From Streptomyces roseifaciens (GTDB taxonomy: Bacteria; Actinomycetota; Actinomycetes; Streptomycetales; Streptomycetaceae), in the NCBI RefSeq assembly GCF_001445655.1, contig NZ_LNBE01000004.1:3378420-3442419 (forward strand): a DNA stretch of 64,000 nucleotides. The letters run 5' to 3'. Numbering within the stretch: the stretch's first letter is position 1; each line of letters starts with the position of its first letter. Under the pieces are notes generated by a model. That model had not been told where the DNA came from and did not search any database. It saw only the letters and a program-made list of their open reading frames with translations. Positions 25,620 to 33,827 of the stretch are shown here, piece by piece. The translations under genes and the position numbers were made by a program.

Positions 25620-26051
25620 CTAGTTCTGCGGCGGCCGGGGGGCCGGGATGAAGGGAGGTGGCAGCTCGGGGGGCGGGAAGGACTCGTCGAGGACGGAGGC
25701 GGCGAGCGCCGCGACGTCCTCCCGCTCCAGCCCGGCGGCGCGGGCCCGGGCCACCCAGACGACGGCCTCGGCCCGCAGCGGCGAGTCGCCGGCCGAGGCG
25801 GCCCGCGACAGGGACCGCCGCACGAACGTGCCCCGGCCGGGCCGCGGCTCGACGAGGCCCTCGCGCTCCAGCTCCCGGTAGGCGCGGAGCACGGTGTTGG
25901 GGTTCACGGCGACGGCCTCGACCACTTCCCTGGCCGTCGGCAGCCGGTCCCCCGGCTCCAGGAAACCCAGGCGGAGCGCCTGCCTGACCTGCTGAACGAG
26001 CTGCAGGTAGGTGGCCATGCCGCTGCGCCGGTCGATCCGGAACGCGATCAT
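25620..26051 (-). CDS. GntR family regulator, YtrA subfamily
   Basis: 143 aa from ATG 26051. The winged helix lies at residues about 10-75 (SGMATYLQLVQQVRQALRLG, TAREVVEAVAVNPNTVLRAY, REGLVEPRPGRGTFVRR), which is the GntR recognition helix. The C-terminal part is only about 60 residues (YtrA-type dimer domain) and ends in a Pro-rich tail (ELPPPFIPAPRPPQN). YtrA regulators repress their own operon with an ABC transporter and respond to cell-wall antibiotics. A palindrome lies just upstream of its start. Confidence 0.9.
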   Translation of the reverse strand: MIAFRIDRRSGMATYLQLVQQVRQALRLGFLEPGDRLPTAREVVEAVAVNPNTVLRAYRELEREGLVEPRPGRGTFVRRSLSRAASAGDSPLRAEAVVWVARARAAGLEREDVAALAASVLDESFPPPELPPPFIPAPRPPQN

Positions 26052-26066
26052 TCGGCACCCTCGTTT

Positions 26067-26082
26067 CACTAACGTGTTAGTG
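26067..26082. promoter_or_regulatory. Palindromic operator of the GntR operon
   Basis: CACTAACGTGTTAGTG: two 7-bp arms with a 2-bp centre, 15 bp before the regulator's start codon. It is the likely autoregulatory site of the YtrA-type protein. Confidence 0.75.
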
Positions 26083-26160
26083 GAATGATGCGGAGGGGGT
26101 GCGGAAGTCGTCAAATCCGAACGGTGCGCGTTCGGGGGATGACGGAGGGCTACGCGAGGC

Positions 26161-27096
26161 CTACGAGGGGAGGGCCGTGGCCTGCATGACGGCCCGCATG
26201 GCGCGCCGGATGCCGTCGGAGCGGCGCCGAATCTCGGCGGAGTCGGGGCGGCAATCGGCGTACGGGGAAGGAAGCCCGCGACAGTCACGACAGAGCCCGC
26301 CGGGGAGGGCCTCGGGGCGGCCGGGGGTACGGCAGGTGGTGCACTCGAGAATGCGGAGGGGACGAGGGGTGGGCGGTTCGGGCGCCGATCCCGGATCCGG
26401 TTCTGGTTCTGGCTCCGGCTCCCGCTCGGGCGGCATCTTGTCGACAAGCCGCCGCCGGGCGAGCGCCCCGGCACTGTGCACTTCGGGCGGCAGCCCGACG
26501 GTGAGGGCCCGCACAACCTCCTCCTCACGGGCGCCCAGATCCAGCCATTGTGAGGCGAGCGCTTCGAGGGCCTGACACTCGGCGGCGGAGAGGGTCATAC
26601 GGGGTTCGACGCGGCCGAGGGAGGCGAGGAGGAGGTAGGCGCGGGAACGCTGGGAGCGGGCGGGCCGGGGCGCGGGCCGCTCGCCTACGGGCCGAGGCGG
26701 CACGCCGCCGACAAGGAGGGCTTCCCACCAGGCATCATCCCTGGCCGTACGGGAGAAATAGGTCCGCGTGACCCAGTGCCAGCTACCGCCGTCACCCTTG
26801 ATCCGCTCGGTCACCCGCCGCAGATGCCCGGCCTCCGACAGCCGCCGGAGGGCGGTACGACAGGCGGCCTGCCCGTAGTCGGCGAGGTGGGCGGCCAGGG
26901 TCTTCGCGTCCATCGCGGCCCCTTCGGGAAGCCGGTCGATGAAGGCGGCGATGGACGCCTCGCGCGGCCGTAAGTGGGCGAAGTCGCCACGACGGCGGGG
27001 GGCTTGATCGGGTGCGGTCCGCTTGCCGTAGCCGGGGGCGGCGGCGGGATGCGGGTGCGGGGAGCGCTGGGCAGCGCTAGAGTCGGCGTCAGCCAT
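26161..27096 (-). CDS. Winged-helix (MarR-like) regulator with C-terminal zinc ribbon
   Basis: 311 aa from ATG 27096 (five residues downstream of another ATG). Residues about 40-130 contain a winged-helix region (EASIAAFIDRLPEGAAMDAK, TALRRLSEAGHLRRVTERIK). A Glu/Pro tandem segment ([11 protein letters not shown]) precedes a Cys4 ribbon, ECTTCRTPGRPEALPGGLCR-x-CRG. This architecture is familiar from Streptomyces proteins annotated as MarR-type, where the target is unknown. It has a perfect 8-bp hairpin in its leader. It marks the left side of an accessory patch. Confidence 0.75.
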   Translation of the reverse strand: MADADSSAAQRSPHPHPAAAPGYGKRTAPDQAPRRRGDFAHLRPREASIAAFIDRLPEGAAMDAKTLAAHLADYGQAACRTALRRLSEAGHLRRVTERIKGDGGSWHWVTRTYFSRTARDDAWWEALLVGGVPPRPVGERPAPRPARSQRSRAYLLLASLGRVEPRMTLSAAECQALEALASQWLDLGAREEEVVRALTVGLPPEVHSAGALARRRLVDKMPPEREPEPEPEPDPGSAPEPPTPRPLRILECTTCRTPGRPEALPGGLCRDCRGLPSPYADCRPDSAEIRRRSDGIRRAMRAVMQATALPS

Positions 27097-27431
27097 GGGA
27101 TCGAGCCTCATCGATCTCGTTGGTCAAACCCCGGCAGGCGTTCCCGCGCCTGACCGGGGTTGTTTGTTGCTGCGAACGCTAGGGCGGGACGACAGGATGT
27201 CGCAACCCGATCACGAAAAGTGAACATGCCGTGGTATAGGCGACGTTGGGTGGGAGGGTGGGTTGAACCCACCCCCCATTCCACAGAAAGAGCGCTCGGA
27301 TTCCGGCCCCCGAAGCCCGGAGCTCAAGCCCGCCGGTATGTGCGATTCGGCGCCCTGGTGTGTTTCTCGATCGGCTCGCTACGGTCGCCCGAGATCCGGC
27401 CGCCGATGCCGGCAGACGAGAGGTGATTGCC
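27097..27431. other. Intergenic region with hairpin and palindrome
   Basis: No convincing gene. The region holds a strong hairpin (AACCCCGG...CCGGGGTT, 27127-27151, T-rich on its plus-strand side) and an odd palindrome, GGTGGGTTGAACCCACC (27257-27273), which may be an operator for either divergent gene. An AT-richer part follows towards the 69-aa gene. Confidence 0.6.
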
Positions 27432-27641
27432 ATGGCTCTCAGGGTTCGACTGATCGGAACGACTTCGGAGGAGGGCAAGTGCCCCACTCTGTACGAGGAC
27501 CTCGACACCGGAGAGATCATCGTCCAGGGCTACACCGTCACCGATGTCTGCGAGACGAAGCAGTTCGAGAACATCCTCGACGGCGAGTCCTTCGTCCGCG
27601 TTCCCCGCGAACTGCTCACCCGCTTCGCCCCCAAGGAGTAG
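27432..27641 (+). CDS. Small conserved hypothetical protein of a DUF6879/Scr1 cluster
   Basis: 69 aa from ATG 27432 with GAGAGGTG upstream; longer ORF versions lack a ribosome site. It reads MALRVRLIGTTSEEGKCP, then an acidic middle (LYEDLDTGEIIVQGYTVTD) and FVRVPRELLTRFAPKE. No domain is recognised. It is the first gene of a likely three-gene operon (69-aa protein, DUF6879, Scr1-type HTH). The spacing to the next gene is 5 bp. I recall this order from other Streptomyces loci but cannot verify it here. Confidence 0.7.
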   Translation: MALRVRLIGTTSEEGKCPTLYEDLDTGEIIVQGYTVTDVCETKQFENILDGESFVRVPRELLTRFAPKE

Positions 27642-27646
27642 CAAAC

Positions 27647-28180
27647 GTGCCGGAGTACATCGACGACGCCACCTTCGGCGACTACTTCCGCGACTTTCAG
27701 TACACCGCCTGGCGGCTGGAAACGCGGCGTGGATACGCCTCCGACCTGGCAAGCGAGCGCTACGCACGGTTCCAGAACGGGGAGCGCCTCGGCATCGAGC
27801 CCTCCACCTGGAGCGACAACATCCGAGCCCAGACGCGCCAGGGAAAGCGCATCGAACGCGTCCGCCTGGTCGACAACCCGCCCACCCAGGGGCAGCGCTT
27901 CCTCCTCGCAAGCGCCGTCAACAACATCGCCGCAGGTGAAGACATCAGGAACTTGTGGCGGGCAGAGGCCGAGAAGCTGAGCCTGCCCGCCGAGGACTTC
28001 TGGTTGTTCGACGCCCGGCGGGCGTTGCTGCTGCACTTCGATGAGGCCGACGAATACCTCGGTTCGGAGTTGATCGAGGATCCGGTGCGCATCGCCCGGT
28101 ACTGCCAGGTCCGGGATGCGGCCTGGCATCATGCGATCAGGCGCGAGCAGTTCGTCGAACAGGTACGTTCCCATGCGTGA
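27647..28180 (+). CDS. DUF6879 family protein
   Basis: 177 aa from GTG 27647 (AAGGAG eight bases upstream). It shows the family pattern FGDYFRDFQYTAWRLETRRG near the start, RFLLASAVNNIAAGEDIRNL, EDFWLFDARRALLLHFDE and the conserved end YCQVRDAAWHHAI. It is an all-alpha/beta soluble protein of unknown function, almost always encoded beside an Scr1-type HTH regulator. Its stop overlaps that regulator's start by 4 nt. A broken second copy lies about 2.6 kb downstream, and the shared 3' end makes a near-direct repeat. Confidence 0.85.
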   Translation: MPEYIDDATFGDYFRDFQYTAWRLETRRGYASDLASERYARFQNGERLGIEPSTWSDNIRAQTRQGKRIERVRLVDNPPTQGQRFLLASAVNNIAAGEDIRNLWRAEAEKLSLPAEDFWLFDARRALLLHFDEADEYLGSELIEDPVRIARYCQVRDAAWHHAIRREQFVEQVRSHA

Positions 28181-29019
28181 GCACTGACTTCCAGCACGCC
28201 CGTGTCGCCCTCGGTGCGCGGCTGCGCGAGCTGCGCACCGAGGCCCGGCTCACCGTCCGGCAGTTGGCGGTCAGATGCGACTGGCCCCACTCGAAGGTCT
28301 CGAAACTGGAGAACGGCCGCCAGACGCTGACTTCGGATGACCTGGAAGCCTGGACCCGGGAGACCGGACAGCCCGAAGCCGCCGATGAGCTCAAAGCCCG
28401 GCTACGCGGTCTGGAATCCGGCCAAAGAAGCTGGCGCCGACAGCTGGCCGCCGGGCACCGGGCCGTTCAGGAGCTCAATGCCGCGCAGGAGAAGCAGGCG
28501 CGGAATGTCCGCCTGTTCGAACCCGCGATCGTTCCAGGTGTCTTCCAAACCCCGGAGTACGCCCGGTGTGTACTTACGGACGTGTCCGAGCGGCACGGCA
28601 CACCCAAGGACATTGAGGCCGGCGTCCGTGCCCGCATGAAGCGCCAAGAAACGCTGTACCAGCCCGGCCACCTCTTCCAAGCCGTCCTGTGGGAGGCCGC
28701 GCTCCACACGTTGCGGTGCTCGCCGTCAGCCATGGTCGCCCAGCTGGACCGGCTGGTCAGCCTGATCGGCATGGAATCCGTGTCTCTCGGCATCATCCCC
28801 TTTGGCGTGCGCACCAAGTTCTCCCCGAAGAACGGTTTCTGGATCATGGACGGCAAGCTCGTGGTGGCCGACACCTGGAACGCCGAGATGTGGATCGACT
28901 CCCCCGAGGACGTGTCCCTCTACATGCGCACGTGGTCTCTTCTTGAGGAGTCTGCCGTCTACGGGCCTGCTGCACACCGGCTCATCGCCCGGGCCAAAGC
29001 CAATCTCGACCTGCGTTGA
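28177..29019 (+). CDS. Helix-turn-helix regulator, Scr1/DUF5753 family
   Basis: 280 aa from GTG 28177. The N-terminal XRE helix-turn-helix (GARLRELRTEARLTVRQLAV, SKVSKLENGRQTLTSDDLEA) is followed by the DUF5753 ligand or effector domain (residues about 95-275: LFEPAIVPGVFQTPEYARCV, EAALHTLRCSPSAMVAQLDR). These regulators are abundant in Streptomyces (whiJ-like clusters) and usually pair with a small acidic partner. Here the partner appears to be DUF6879. A role in development or in controlling the adjacent peptide/methyltransferase pair is inference. Confidence 0.9.
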   Translation: MSTDFQHARVALGARLRELRTEARLTVRQLAVRCDWPHSKVSKLENGRQTLTSDDLEAWTRETGQPEAADELKARLRGLESGQRSWRRQLAAGHRAVQELNAAQEKQARNVRLFEPAIVPGVFQTPEYARCVLTDVSERHGTPKDIEAGVRARMKRQETLYQPGHLFQAVLWEAALHTLRCSPSAMVAQLDRLVSLIGMESVSLGIIPFGVRTKFSPKNGFWIMDGKLVVADTWNAEMWIDSPEDVSLYMRTWSLLEESAVYGPAAHRLIARAKANLDLR

Positions 29020-29250
29020 GCAACCTTGGGAAACGGGACTGCGGTTGCGAGAACCAACTCGAAACATCGCCGCATCCGAGAAACACGCGCTCGTACGGTC
29101 CTGCACATGACCGCGTGCAGGCAATGCCTCAGGCTCACCCTCTCCCGTGCAACCGCCATCCGGGAAGGGCGCTGGAGGGACCTCGCTGCGCTCGCGCAAG
29201 CGACGACAAAGCACCAGCAAGTGCACATCGATCACCCGGAGGAGAGCGCC

Positions 29251-29412
29251 ATGAGCCGACGGACGAGCACCGTCCCCGCCGTACAGGACAGCGGAGACCA
29301 CGGGAAACCCCAGGAAGAAGGCGACGGGCACCCCGGGCAACCGTGGATGCCGACGGATGAGCCGACCCCGGACGGGTCGACGCCTCCCGGCGGCGGGACG
29401 CACGGCAAGTGA
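29251..29412 (+). CDS. 53-aa candidate RiPP precursor peptide
   Basis: 53 aa from ATG 29251, with a strong GGAGGAG eight bases before it. The gene is short, hydrophilic and rich in Asp, Gly and Pro, with Asp-Ser-Gly, Asp-His-Gly, Asp-Gly-His and Asp-Gly-Ser motifs (QDSGDHGK, EEGDGHPGQ, EPTPDGSTPPGGG). It ends in HGK with its stop overlapping the methyltransferase start by 4 nt (GTGA). Its only neighbour in the operon is a protein-L-isoaspartyl-type methyltransferase with a long C-terminal extension. In imiditides and related RiPPs such an enzyme methylates an Asp in a small substrate, which then closes to aspartimide. The role as precursor is inference; an upstream in-frame ATG at 29107 is less well supported. 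Confidence 0.6.
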   Translation: MSRRTSTVPAVQDSGDHGKPQEEGDGHPGQPWMPTDEPTPDGSTPPGGGTHGK

Positions 29413-30593
29413 CCCGGCCGATCGACGGACAGACCGTGGACACCGACCGGGACGCCGACCGGGAAACGCTCCGCCGGGCGCTCATCGACTCCGGCGCCCT
29501 GCGCCCCGCGTGGCTGCCCGCCTTCGACGCCGTGCGCCGCGACGCCTTCCTGCCGGATGTCATGTGGCCGCACGACATGGACACGGGCCGGAGCCGCACC
29601 GTGGACAGGGCACGCGATCCGCACGCGTGGCAGAAGTACGCCGACTCCAACTGCCCCATCGTCACGCAGTGGGACGACGGGGCCCACCGCGGGACCGAGC
29701 CCGGGCGGTCGTTCAGTTCGTCGTCGTCCATGCCGAGCCTGGTCTTCTCCATGCTCGCGGACCTGGACGTCGGGGAAGGGCACCGTGTGCTGGAGATCGG
29801 CACGGGCACCGGATGGAACGCGGGGCTGCTCGCCCACCGGGTGGGCCCGGACGGGAGCATCGTCACCGTGGACGTGGACGGAGCCGTGGCCTCGGCAGGC
29901 CGGGAGGCGCTGCGGCGCGCGGGGCTGGAGTCGGCCGTCCGTGTCCTGCATCGCGACGGATTCCTCGGCTTCCCCGAGCGCGCCCCGTACGACCGGGTCA
30001 TCGCCACATGCGGCTTGCGGGCCATCCCGTTCGCCTGGGTCGAACAGACTGCCCCGGGCGGGGTGATTCTCGTGCCCTGGGGCACGTACTACGGGCCGGA
30101 GGAGGCCACGGCGCGGCTGGTCGTCGCCGGGGACGGCCGGAGCGCGTCCGGGCCCTTCACCCAGGCTGTGGGTTTCATGCGGATGCGTTCGCAGAGGCTG
30201 GTGCGGCGGCAGCACGCGGCGTACGTGCCACCGGGCGCCATGGACCGGGCCGACACCTCGGTCACCGCCCTGCGGGCCGAGGACGCGGCCGGGTTCGTGA
30301 TGGGCCTGCTCGTACGCGATGCCACGCACGTCGCTGACCGTGTACGGGACGGCCGCCGCGCCGTCTGGCTCTACGGGCTCTCGGACACGTCATGGGCCGT
30401 GGCCGTCTTCCGCGACGGCGGCGAAGAGGCCAAGGTCTACCAGTCCGGGCCCCGCCGCCTCTGGGACGAGGTGGAGGCCGCCCACGAGTGGTGGGAGACC
30501 GAAGACCGCCCGGGGTTCGGCCGCTTCGGACTGACCGTCATGGAGGGAGGACGAACCGCCGTCTGGCTCGACGAGCCGGCTCACGTCCTCTGA
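29409..30593 (+). CDS. Protein-L-isoaspartate-type O-methyltransferase with C-terminal extension
   Basis: 394 aa from GTG 29409. Residues about 20-210 form the PIMT fold: RPAWLPAFDAVRRDAFLPDV, SSSSSMPSLVFSMLADLDVG (the GxS/SSxSxPxxV substrate and pre-SAM region), motif I VLEIGTGTGWNAGLL, SIVTVDVDGAVASAGREAL and ERAPYDRVIATCGLRAIPF. Ordinary PIMT ends near 210-230 aa, whereas here about 170 further residues form an extra domain (TQAVGFMRMRSQRLVRR, LYGLSDTSWAVAVFRDGG, FGLTVMEGGRTAVWLDEP). This extended type is found with lanthipeptide, lasso and ATP-grasp RiPP precursors and makes aspartimide or isoaspartate. It is translationally coupled to the 53-aa peptide. Confidence 0.85.
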   Translation: MTRPIDGQTVDTDRDADRETLRRALIDSGALRPAWLPAFDAVRRDAFLPDVMWPHDMDTGRSRTVDRARDPHAWQKYADSNCPIVTQWDDGAHRGTEPGRSFSSSSSMPSLVFSMLADLDVGEGHRVLEIGTGTGWNAGLLAHRVGPDGSIVTVDVDGAVASAGREALRRAGLESAVRVLHRDGFLGFPERAPYDRVIATCGLRAIPFAWVEQTAPGGVILVPWGTYYGPEEATARLVVAGDGRSASGPFTQAVGFMRMRSQRLVRRQHAAYVPPGAMDRADTSVTALRAEDAAGFVMGLLVRDATHVADRVRDGRRAVWLYGLSDTSWAVAVFRDGGEEAKVYQSGPRRLWDEVEAAHEWWETEDRPGFGRFGLTVMEGGRTAVWLDEPAHVL

Positions 30594-30685
30594 CGGGCCG
30601 GAAATCCGCCGAGTAGCGGCACCGTTGTGGTTGCGCGTTCGGCCGGTCCAGTGTGGGCAGTGTTCAACCGACATCGAGGAGGGTC

Positions 30686-30840
30686 ATGGCAGAGCTCGTG
30701 CCTTTCGAGGAAATCATCTCGGCGTCCGCATTCTTGAGGACGCCGAGAGCGTCGTCCGTGCTTGCCAGGTCCGGGACGCGGCCTGGCATCACGCGGTCCC
30801 TACGAAGAGCTTTCAAGCGCAGCTGCGTCCGGCCGTGTGA
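30686..30840 (+). pseudogene. Remnant of a second DUF6879 gene
   Basis: A good ribosome site (GAGGAGGG) precedes ATG 30686, which reads MAELVPFEEIIS, the start of a DUF6879 protein. After about 15 codons the frame is lost, and the +1 frame encodes VRILEDAESVVRACQVRDAA-WHHAV..., the family C-terminus, ending at TGA 30838-30840. The middle, about 130 codons, is deleted. The last 33 bp match the intact DUF6879 gene (28103-28137) at all but 3 positions. Confidence 0.8.
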
Positions 30841-30888
30841 GGCCGTTCGCGGCGGCGGCGAAGCGCACGGGCCGGCCTTGGCGGCGGC

Positions 30889-32871
30889 TTACGCCGCCAC
30901 CCGTCGCCGCCCCAGGCTCTTCAGGGTCACGACCGACGCCGCGCTCACCGTCACCCCCGCCGCGATCGCGACCACGTACAGCAGGGGCTGGCCGATCAGG
31001 GGGATGACGAAGGCGCCGCCGTGCGGGGCGCGGAGGGTGCAGTCGAAGGCCATCGACAGGGCGCCCGTCACCGCGCCGCCCGCCATCGCCGACGGGATCA
31101 CCCGCAGCGGGTCCGCCGCCGCGAAGGGGATCGCTCCCTCCGAGATGAACGACGCGCCCAGGACCCACGCCGCCTTGCCGTTCTCGCGTTCCGTCTCCGT
31201 GAAGAGGCGGCCGCGTACGGTCGTGGCCAGGGCCATGGCCAGGGGCGGGATCATGCCGGCCGCCATGACCGCGGCCATCACCTTCAGGCTGCCCTCGTTG
31301 GGGTCGGTGAGGCCACCGACCGCGAAGGCGTAGGCGACCTTGTTCAGCGGGCCGCCCAGGTCGAAGCACATCATCAGGCCGAGGATCGCGCCCAGGGCGA
31401 CGGCGTTCGCGCCGTTGAGGCCGCCGAGCCAGTCCGTGAGCGCCTTCTGCAGCGAGGCGACCGGCTTGCCGACCACCAGGAACATCAGGAAGCCGACCAC
31501 CGCCGACGACACCAGCGGGATCACCACCACCGGCATCAGGCCCCGCAGCGCCTGCGGTACGCGCAGCCGCTGTACGGCCGTCGCCGCCGCGCCCGCCAGC
31601 AGGCCCGCGATCAGGCCGCCCAGGAAGCCCGCGTTCACGGTCAGGGCGATCGCCCCGCCCACGAAACCGGGGACGAGGCCGGGGCGGTCCGCCATCCCGT
31701 ACGCGATGTAGCCCGCCAGGACCGGCACCAGGAACCCGAACGCCGCCCCGCCCACCTGGAACAGCAGCGCCGCCCAGCTGACCGACTCGGTCCACACGAA
31801 GTGCTCCGCCACGGACGGCGCCTTGTTCACCTCGTAGCCCCCGATGGCGAAGGCCAGCGCTATGAGCAGGCCTCCCGCCGCCACGAACGGCACGACGTAA
31901 CTCACGCCCGTCATCAGCCACGCGCGGAGGCGGGTGGCGAAGTTGTCCCCAGGCTGAGAGGCCGCTTCCATCGGAGAGGGTGCGCGGCAGCCTTCCGCCG
32001 GTTTCTTCTCCCTCACCTCCGCTATGAGTTCCGCCGCCCTGCTGATCCCCGCCTTCACCCCCACGTCCACCGTCGGCTTCCCCGCGAAGCGCTCCCGCCC
32101 CCGCACCTCCACGTCATGCGCGAGGATCACCCCGTCGGCCGCCGCGATGACCTCCGCGTCCAGCTGCGCGTAGCCCGCCGAGCCCTGCGTCTCCACCGCC
32201 AGCTCCACGCCCGCTTCCCGCGCGGCCTTCTCCAGCGCCTCCGCGGCCATGTACGTGTGGGCTATGCCCGTGGGGCAGGACGTCACCGCCACGATGCGGA
32301 AGCGGTCCACAACCGCAACCGGTGTCTCCCCGGCGGACTCTTCCTGCGGTACCTGCGCTACCTCTTCGCCCCTTATCAGCGCCGCCGCCACCTCCGCGCT
32401 CCCCGCCCCCCGCAGCGCCTTCGTGAACTCCTCGTCCATCAGCTGGCGCGCCAGGCCCGACAGGATCGTCAGGTGGTCGCTGTCCGCCCCCGCCGGCGCC
32501 GCGATGAGGAAGATCAGGTCCGCCGGGCCGTCCGGCGCCCCGAAGTCGATGCGGGCCGCCGAGCGGCCGAAGGCGAGGGTCGGTTCCGTGACGTGGGCGC
32601 TGCGACAGTGCGGGATGCCGATGCCGCCGTCCAGGCCCGTCGGCATCTGGGCCTCGCGCGCGGCGACGTCCGCGAGGAAGGCCTCGATGTCGGTCACGCG
32701 GCCGAGGGCCTGCATGCGCTCGGCGAGCGACCGGGCCGCTTGCGCCTTCGTGGCGGCGGACCGGTCGAGTTCGAGGTCGACCAGCGCCGCGGTGATCAGC
32801 TCGTGCGCCCCGGGCTCGGACGCCGCCCCGGGCTCGGACGCCCCGGGCTCGCTCATCGCGCTCTCGCTCAT
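30889..32871 (-). CDS. fruA: Fructose PTS permease EIIABC
   Basis: 660 aa from ATG 32871, which overlaps the fruK stop (ATGA). Domains: EIIA (residues about 20-165) with phosphohistidine H88 in GGIGIPHCRSAHV, EIIB (about 190-290) with phosphocysteine C199 in VAVTSCPTGIAHTYMA, and EIIC (about 310-655) with membrane helices and FISEGAIPFAAADPLRVIP. It phosphorylates fructose to fructose-1-phosphate during uptake; HPr and EI come from elsewhere. A second start at 32856 is possible within the repeated SEPG head (EPGASEPGAASEPG). Confidence 0.95.
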   Translation of the reverse strand: MSESAMSEPGASEPGAASEPGAHELITAALVDLELDRSAATKAQAARSLAERMQALGRVTDIEAFLADVAAREAQMPTGLDGGIGIPHCRSAHVTEPTLAFGRSAARIDFGAPDGPADLIFLIAAPAGADSDHLTILSGLARQLMDEEFTKALRGAGSAEVAAALIRGEEVAQVPQEESAGETPVAVVDRFRIVAVTSCPTGIAHTYMAAEALEKAAREAGVELAVETQGSAGYAQLDAEVIAAADGVILAHDVEVRGRERFAGKPTVDVGVKAGISRAAELIAEVREKKPAEGCRAPSPMEAASQPGDNFATRLRAWLMTGVSYVVPFVAAGGLLIALAFAIGGYEVNKAPSVAEHFVWTESVSWAALLFQVGGAAFGFLVPVLAGYIAYGMADRPGLVPGFVGGAIALTVNAGFLGGLIAGLLAGAAATAVQRLRVPQALRGLMPVVVIPLVSSAVVGFLMFLVVGKPVASLQKALTDWLGGLNGANAVALGAILGLMMCFDLGGPLNKVAYAFAVGGLTDPNEGSLKVMAAVMAAGMIPPLAMALATTVRGRLFTETERENGKAAWVLGASFISEGAIPFAAADPLRVIPSAMAGGAVTGALSMAFDCTLRAPHGGAFVIPLIGQPLLYVVAIAAGVTVSAASVVTLKSLGRRRVAA

Positions 32872-33827
32872 CGCGGGCTCCCTTGTGTCGGTTCCGTCAG
32901 TACGCGGTCGAGCGGGACGTCGGACGTCACCGTCACCCCCGCCGGGTCGAGGTCGGCCGGCACCGGCATCGCGCTGCCCGGCAGCTGGACGGCCGCCGCG
33001 CCGTGGGCCAGTGCGGAGGCCAGCGCGGCGGGGCCCGTGCCGCCGGCGGCGAGGAAGCCCGCGAGGGACGCGTCCCCCGCGCCGACGTTGCTGCGCACGG
33101 CCGCGACCCGCGCCGTGCCGAAGTACGTGCCCGAGTCGTCGACGAGCAGCTGGCCGTCGGCGCCGAGGCTGGCCAGTACGGCCCGCGCGCCCTGCTCCCG
33201 CAGGACGGCGGCCGCCCGCACCGCGTCGCCGACGGTGGCCAGCGGCCGCCCGGTGGCCTGGGTGAGTTCCTCGGCGTTGGGCTTGACGACGTCGGGGCGC
33301 TCGCGCAGGGCCGCGGTCAGGGACGGGCCGGAGGTGTCGAGGGCGATCCGGGCCCCGGCGCCGTGCGCGCGGGCCACCAGGCGCCCGTACCACTCGGGCG
33401 CGAGGCCGCGCGGCAGGCTGCCGCAGCAGGCGATCCAGTCCGCGCCCGCCGACCGGCTCCGTACGACGGACAGCAGCGACTCCGCCTCCCCCGCGGTGAG
33501 TTCGGGGCCCGCGGCGTTGACCTTGGTGAGGGTGCCGTCGGGTTCGGCGAGGGCGACGTTGACGCGGGTGGAGCCCTGCACGGGCACGCCCGCGACCTCG
33601 ATGCCGTACGCGCCGAGCAGCCGCGCGAGCAGCGCGCCCTCCGCCCCGCCGAGCGGCAGGACGGCGACGGTGCGCCGCCCGGCGGCCGCGACGGCGCGGG
33701 AGACGTTGACGCCCTTGCCGCCCGGGTCCACGCGGTCGCCGGCCGCGCGCAGGACGGCGCCGCGCTCCAGCGACGGGATCTCGTAGGTGCGGTCGAGGCT
33801 GGGGTTGGGGGTGACGGTGAGGATCAT
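32868..33827 (-). CDS. fruK: 1-phosphofructokinase
   Basis: 319 aa from ATG 33827, overlapping the fruR stop by 4 nt and the fruA start by 4 nt. The PfkB signatures are VDPGGKGVNVSRAVAAAGRR at the N-terminus and SNVGAGDASLAGFLAAGG near residue 250, including the catalytic Asp. It converts fructose-1-phosphate to fructose-1,6-bisphosphate. It is the middle gene of a tightly coupled fruR-fruK-fruA operon. Confidence 0.95.
   Translation of the reverse strand: MILTVTPNPSLDRTYEIPSLERGAVLRAAGDRVDPGGKGVNVSRAVAAAGRRTVAVLPLGGAEGALLARLLGAYGIEVAGVPVQGSTRVNVALAEPDGTLTKVNAAGPELTAGEAESLLSVVRSRSAGADWIACCGSLPRGLAPEWYGRLVARAHGAGARIALDTSGPSLTAALRERPDVVKPNAEELTQATGRPLATVGDAVRAAAVLREQGARAVLASLGADGQLLVDDSGTYFGTARVAAVRSNVGAGDASLAGFLAAGGTGPAALASALAHGAAAVQLPGSAMPVPADLDPAGVTVTSDVPLDRVLTEPTQGSPR

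Noticed and set aside
29026..29250. Extended start of the small peptide gene (ATG at 29107 or earlier)
   Set aside because: No ribosome site ahead of it, whereas ATG 29251 has a strong one.
29409..30593. Methyltransferase of the FxLD lanthipeptide type
   Set aside because: The adjacent peptide has no F-x-L-D motif and no lanthionine synthetase genes are near; a PIMT-type assignment fits better.
30653..31333. 226-codon plus-strand ORF over the DUF6879 remnant and fruA 3' end
   Set aside because: Family similarity is lost after the first codons, and it continues antisense to fruA.
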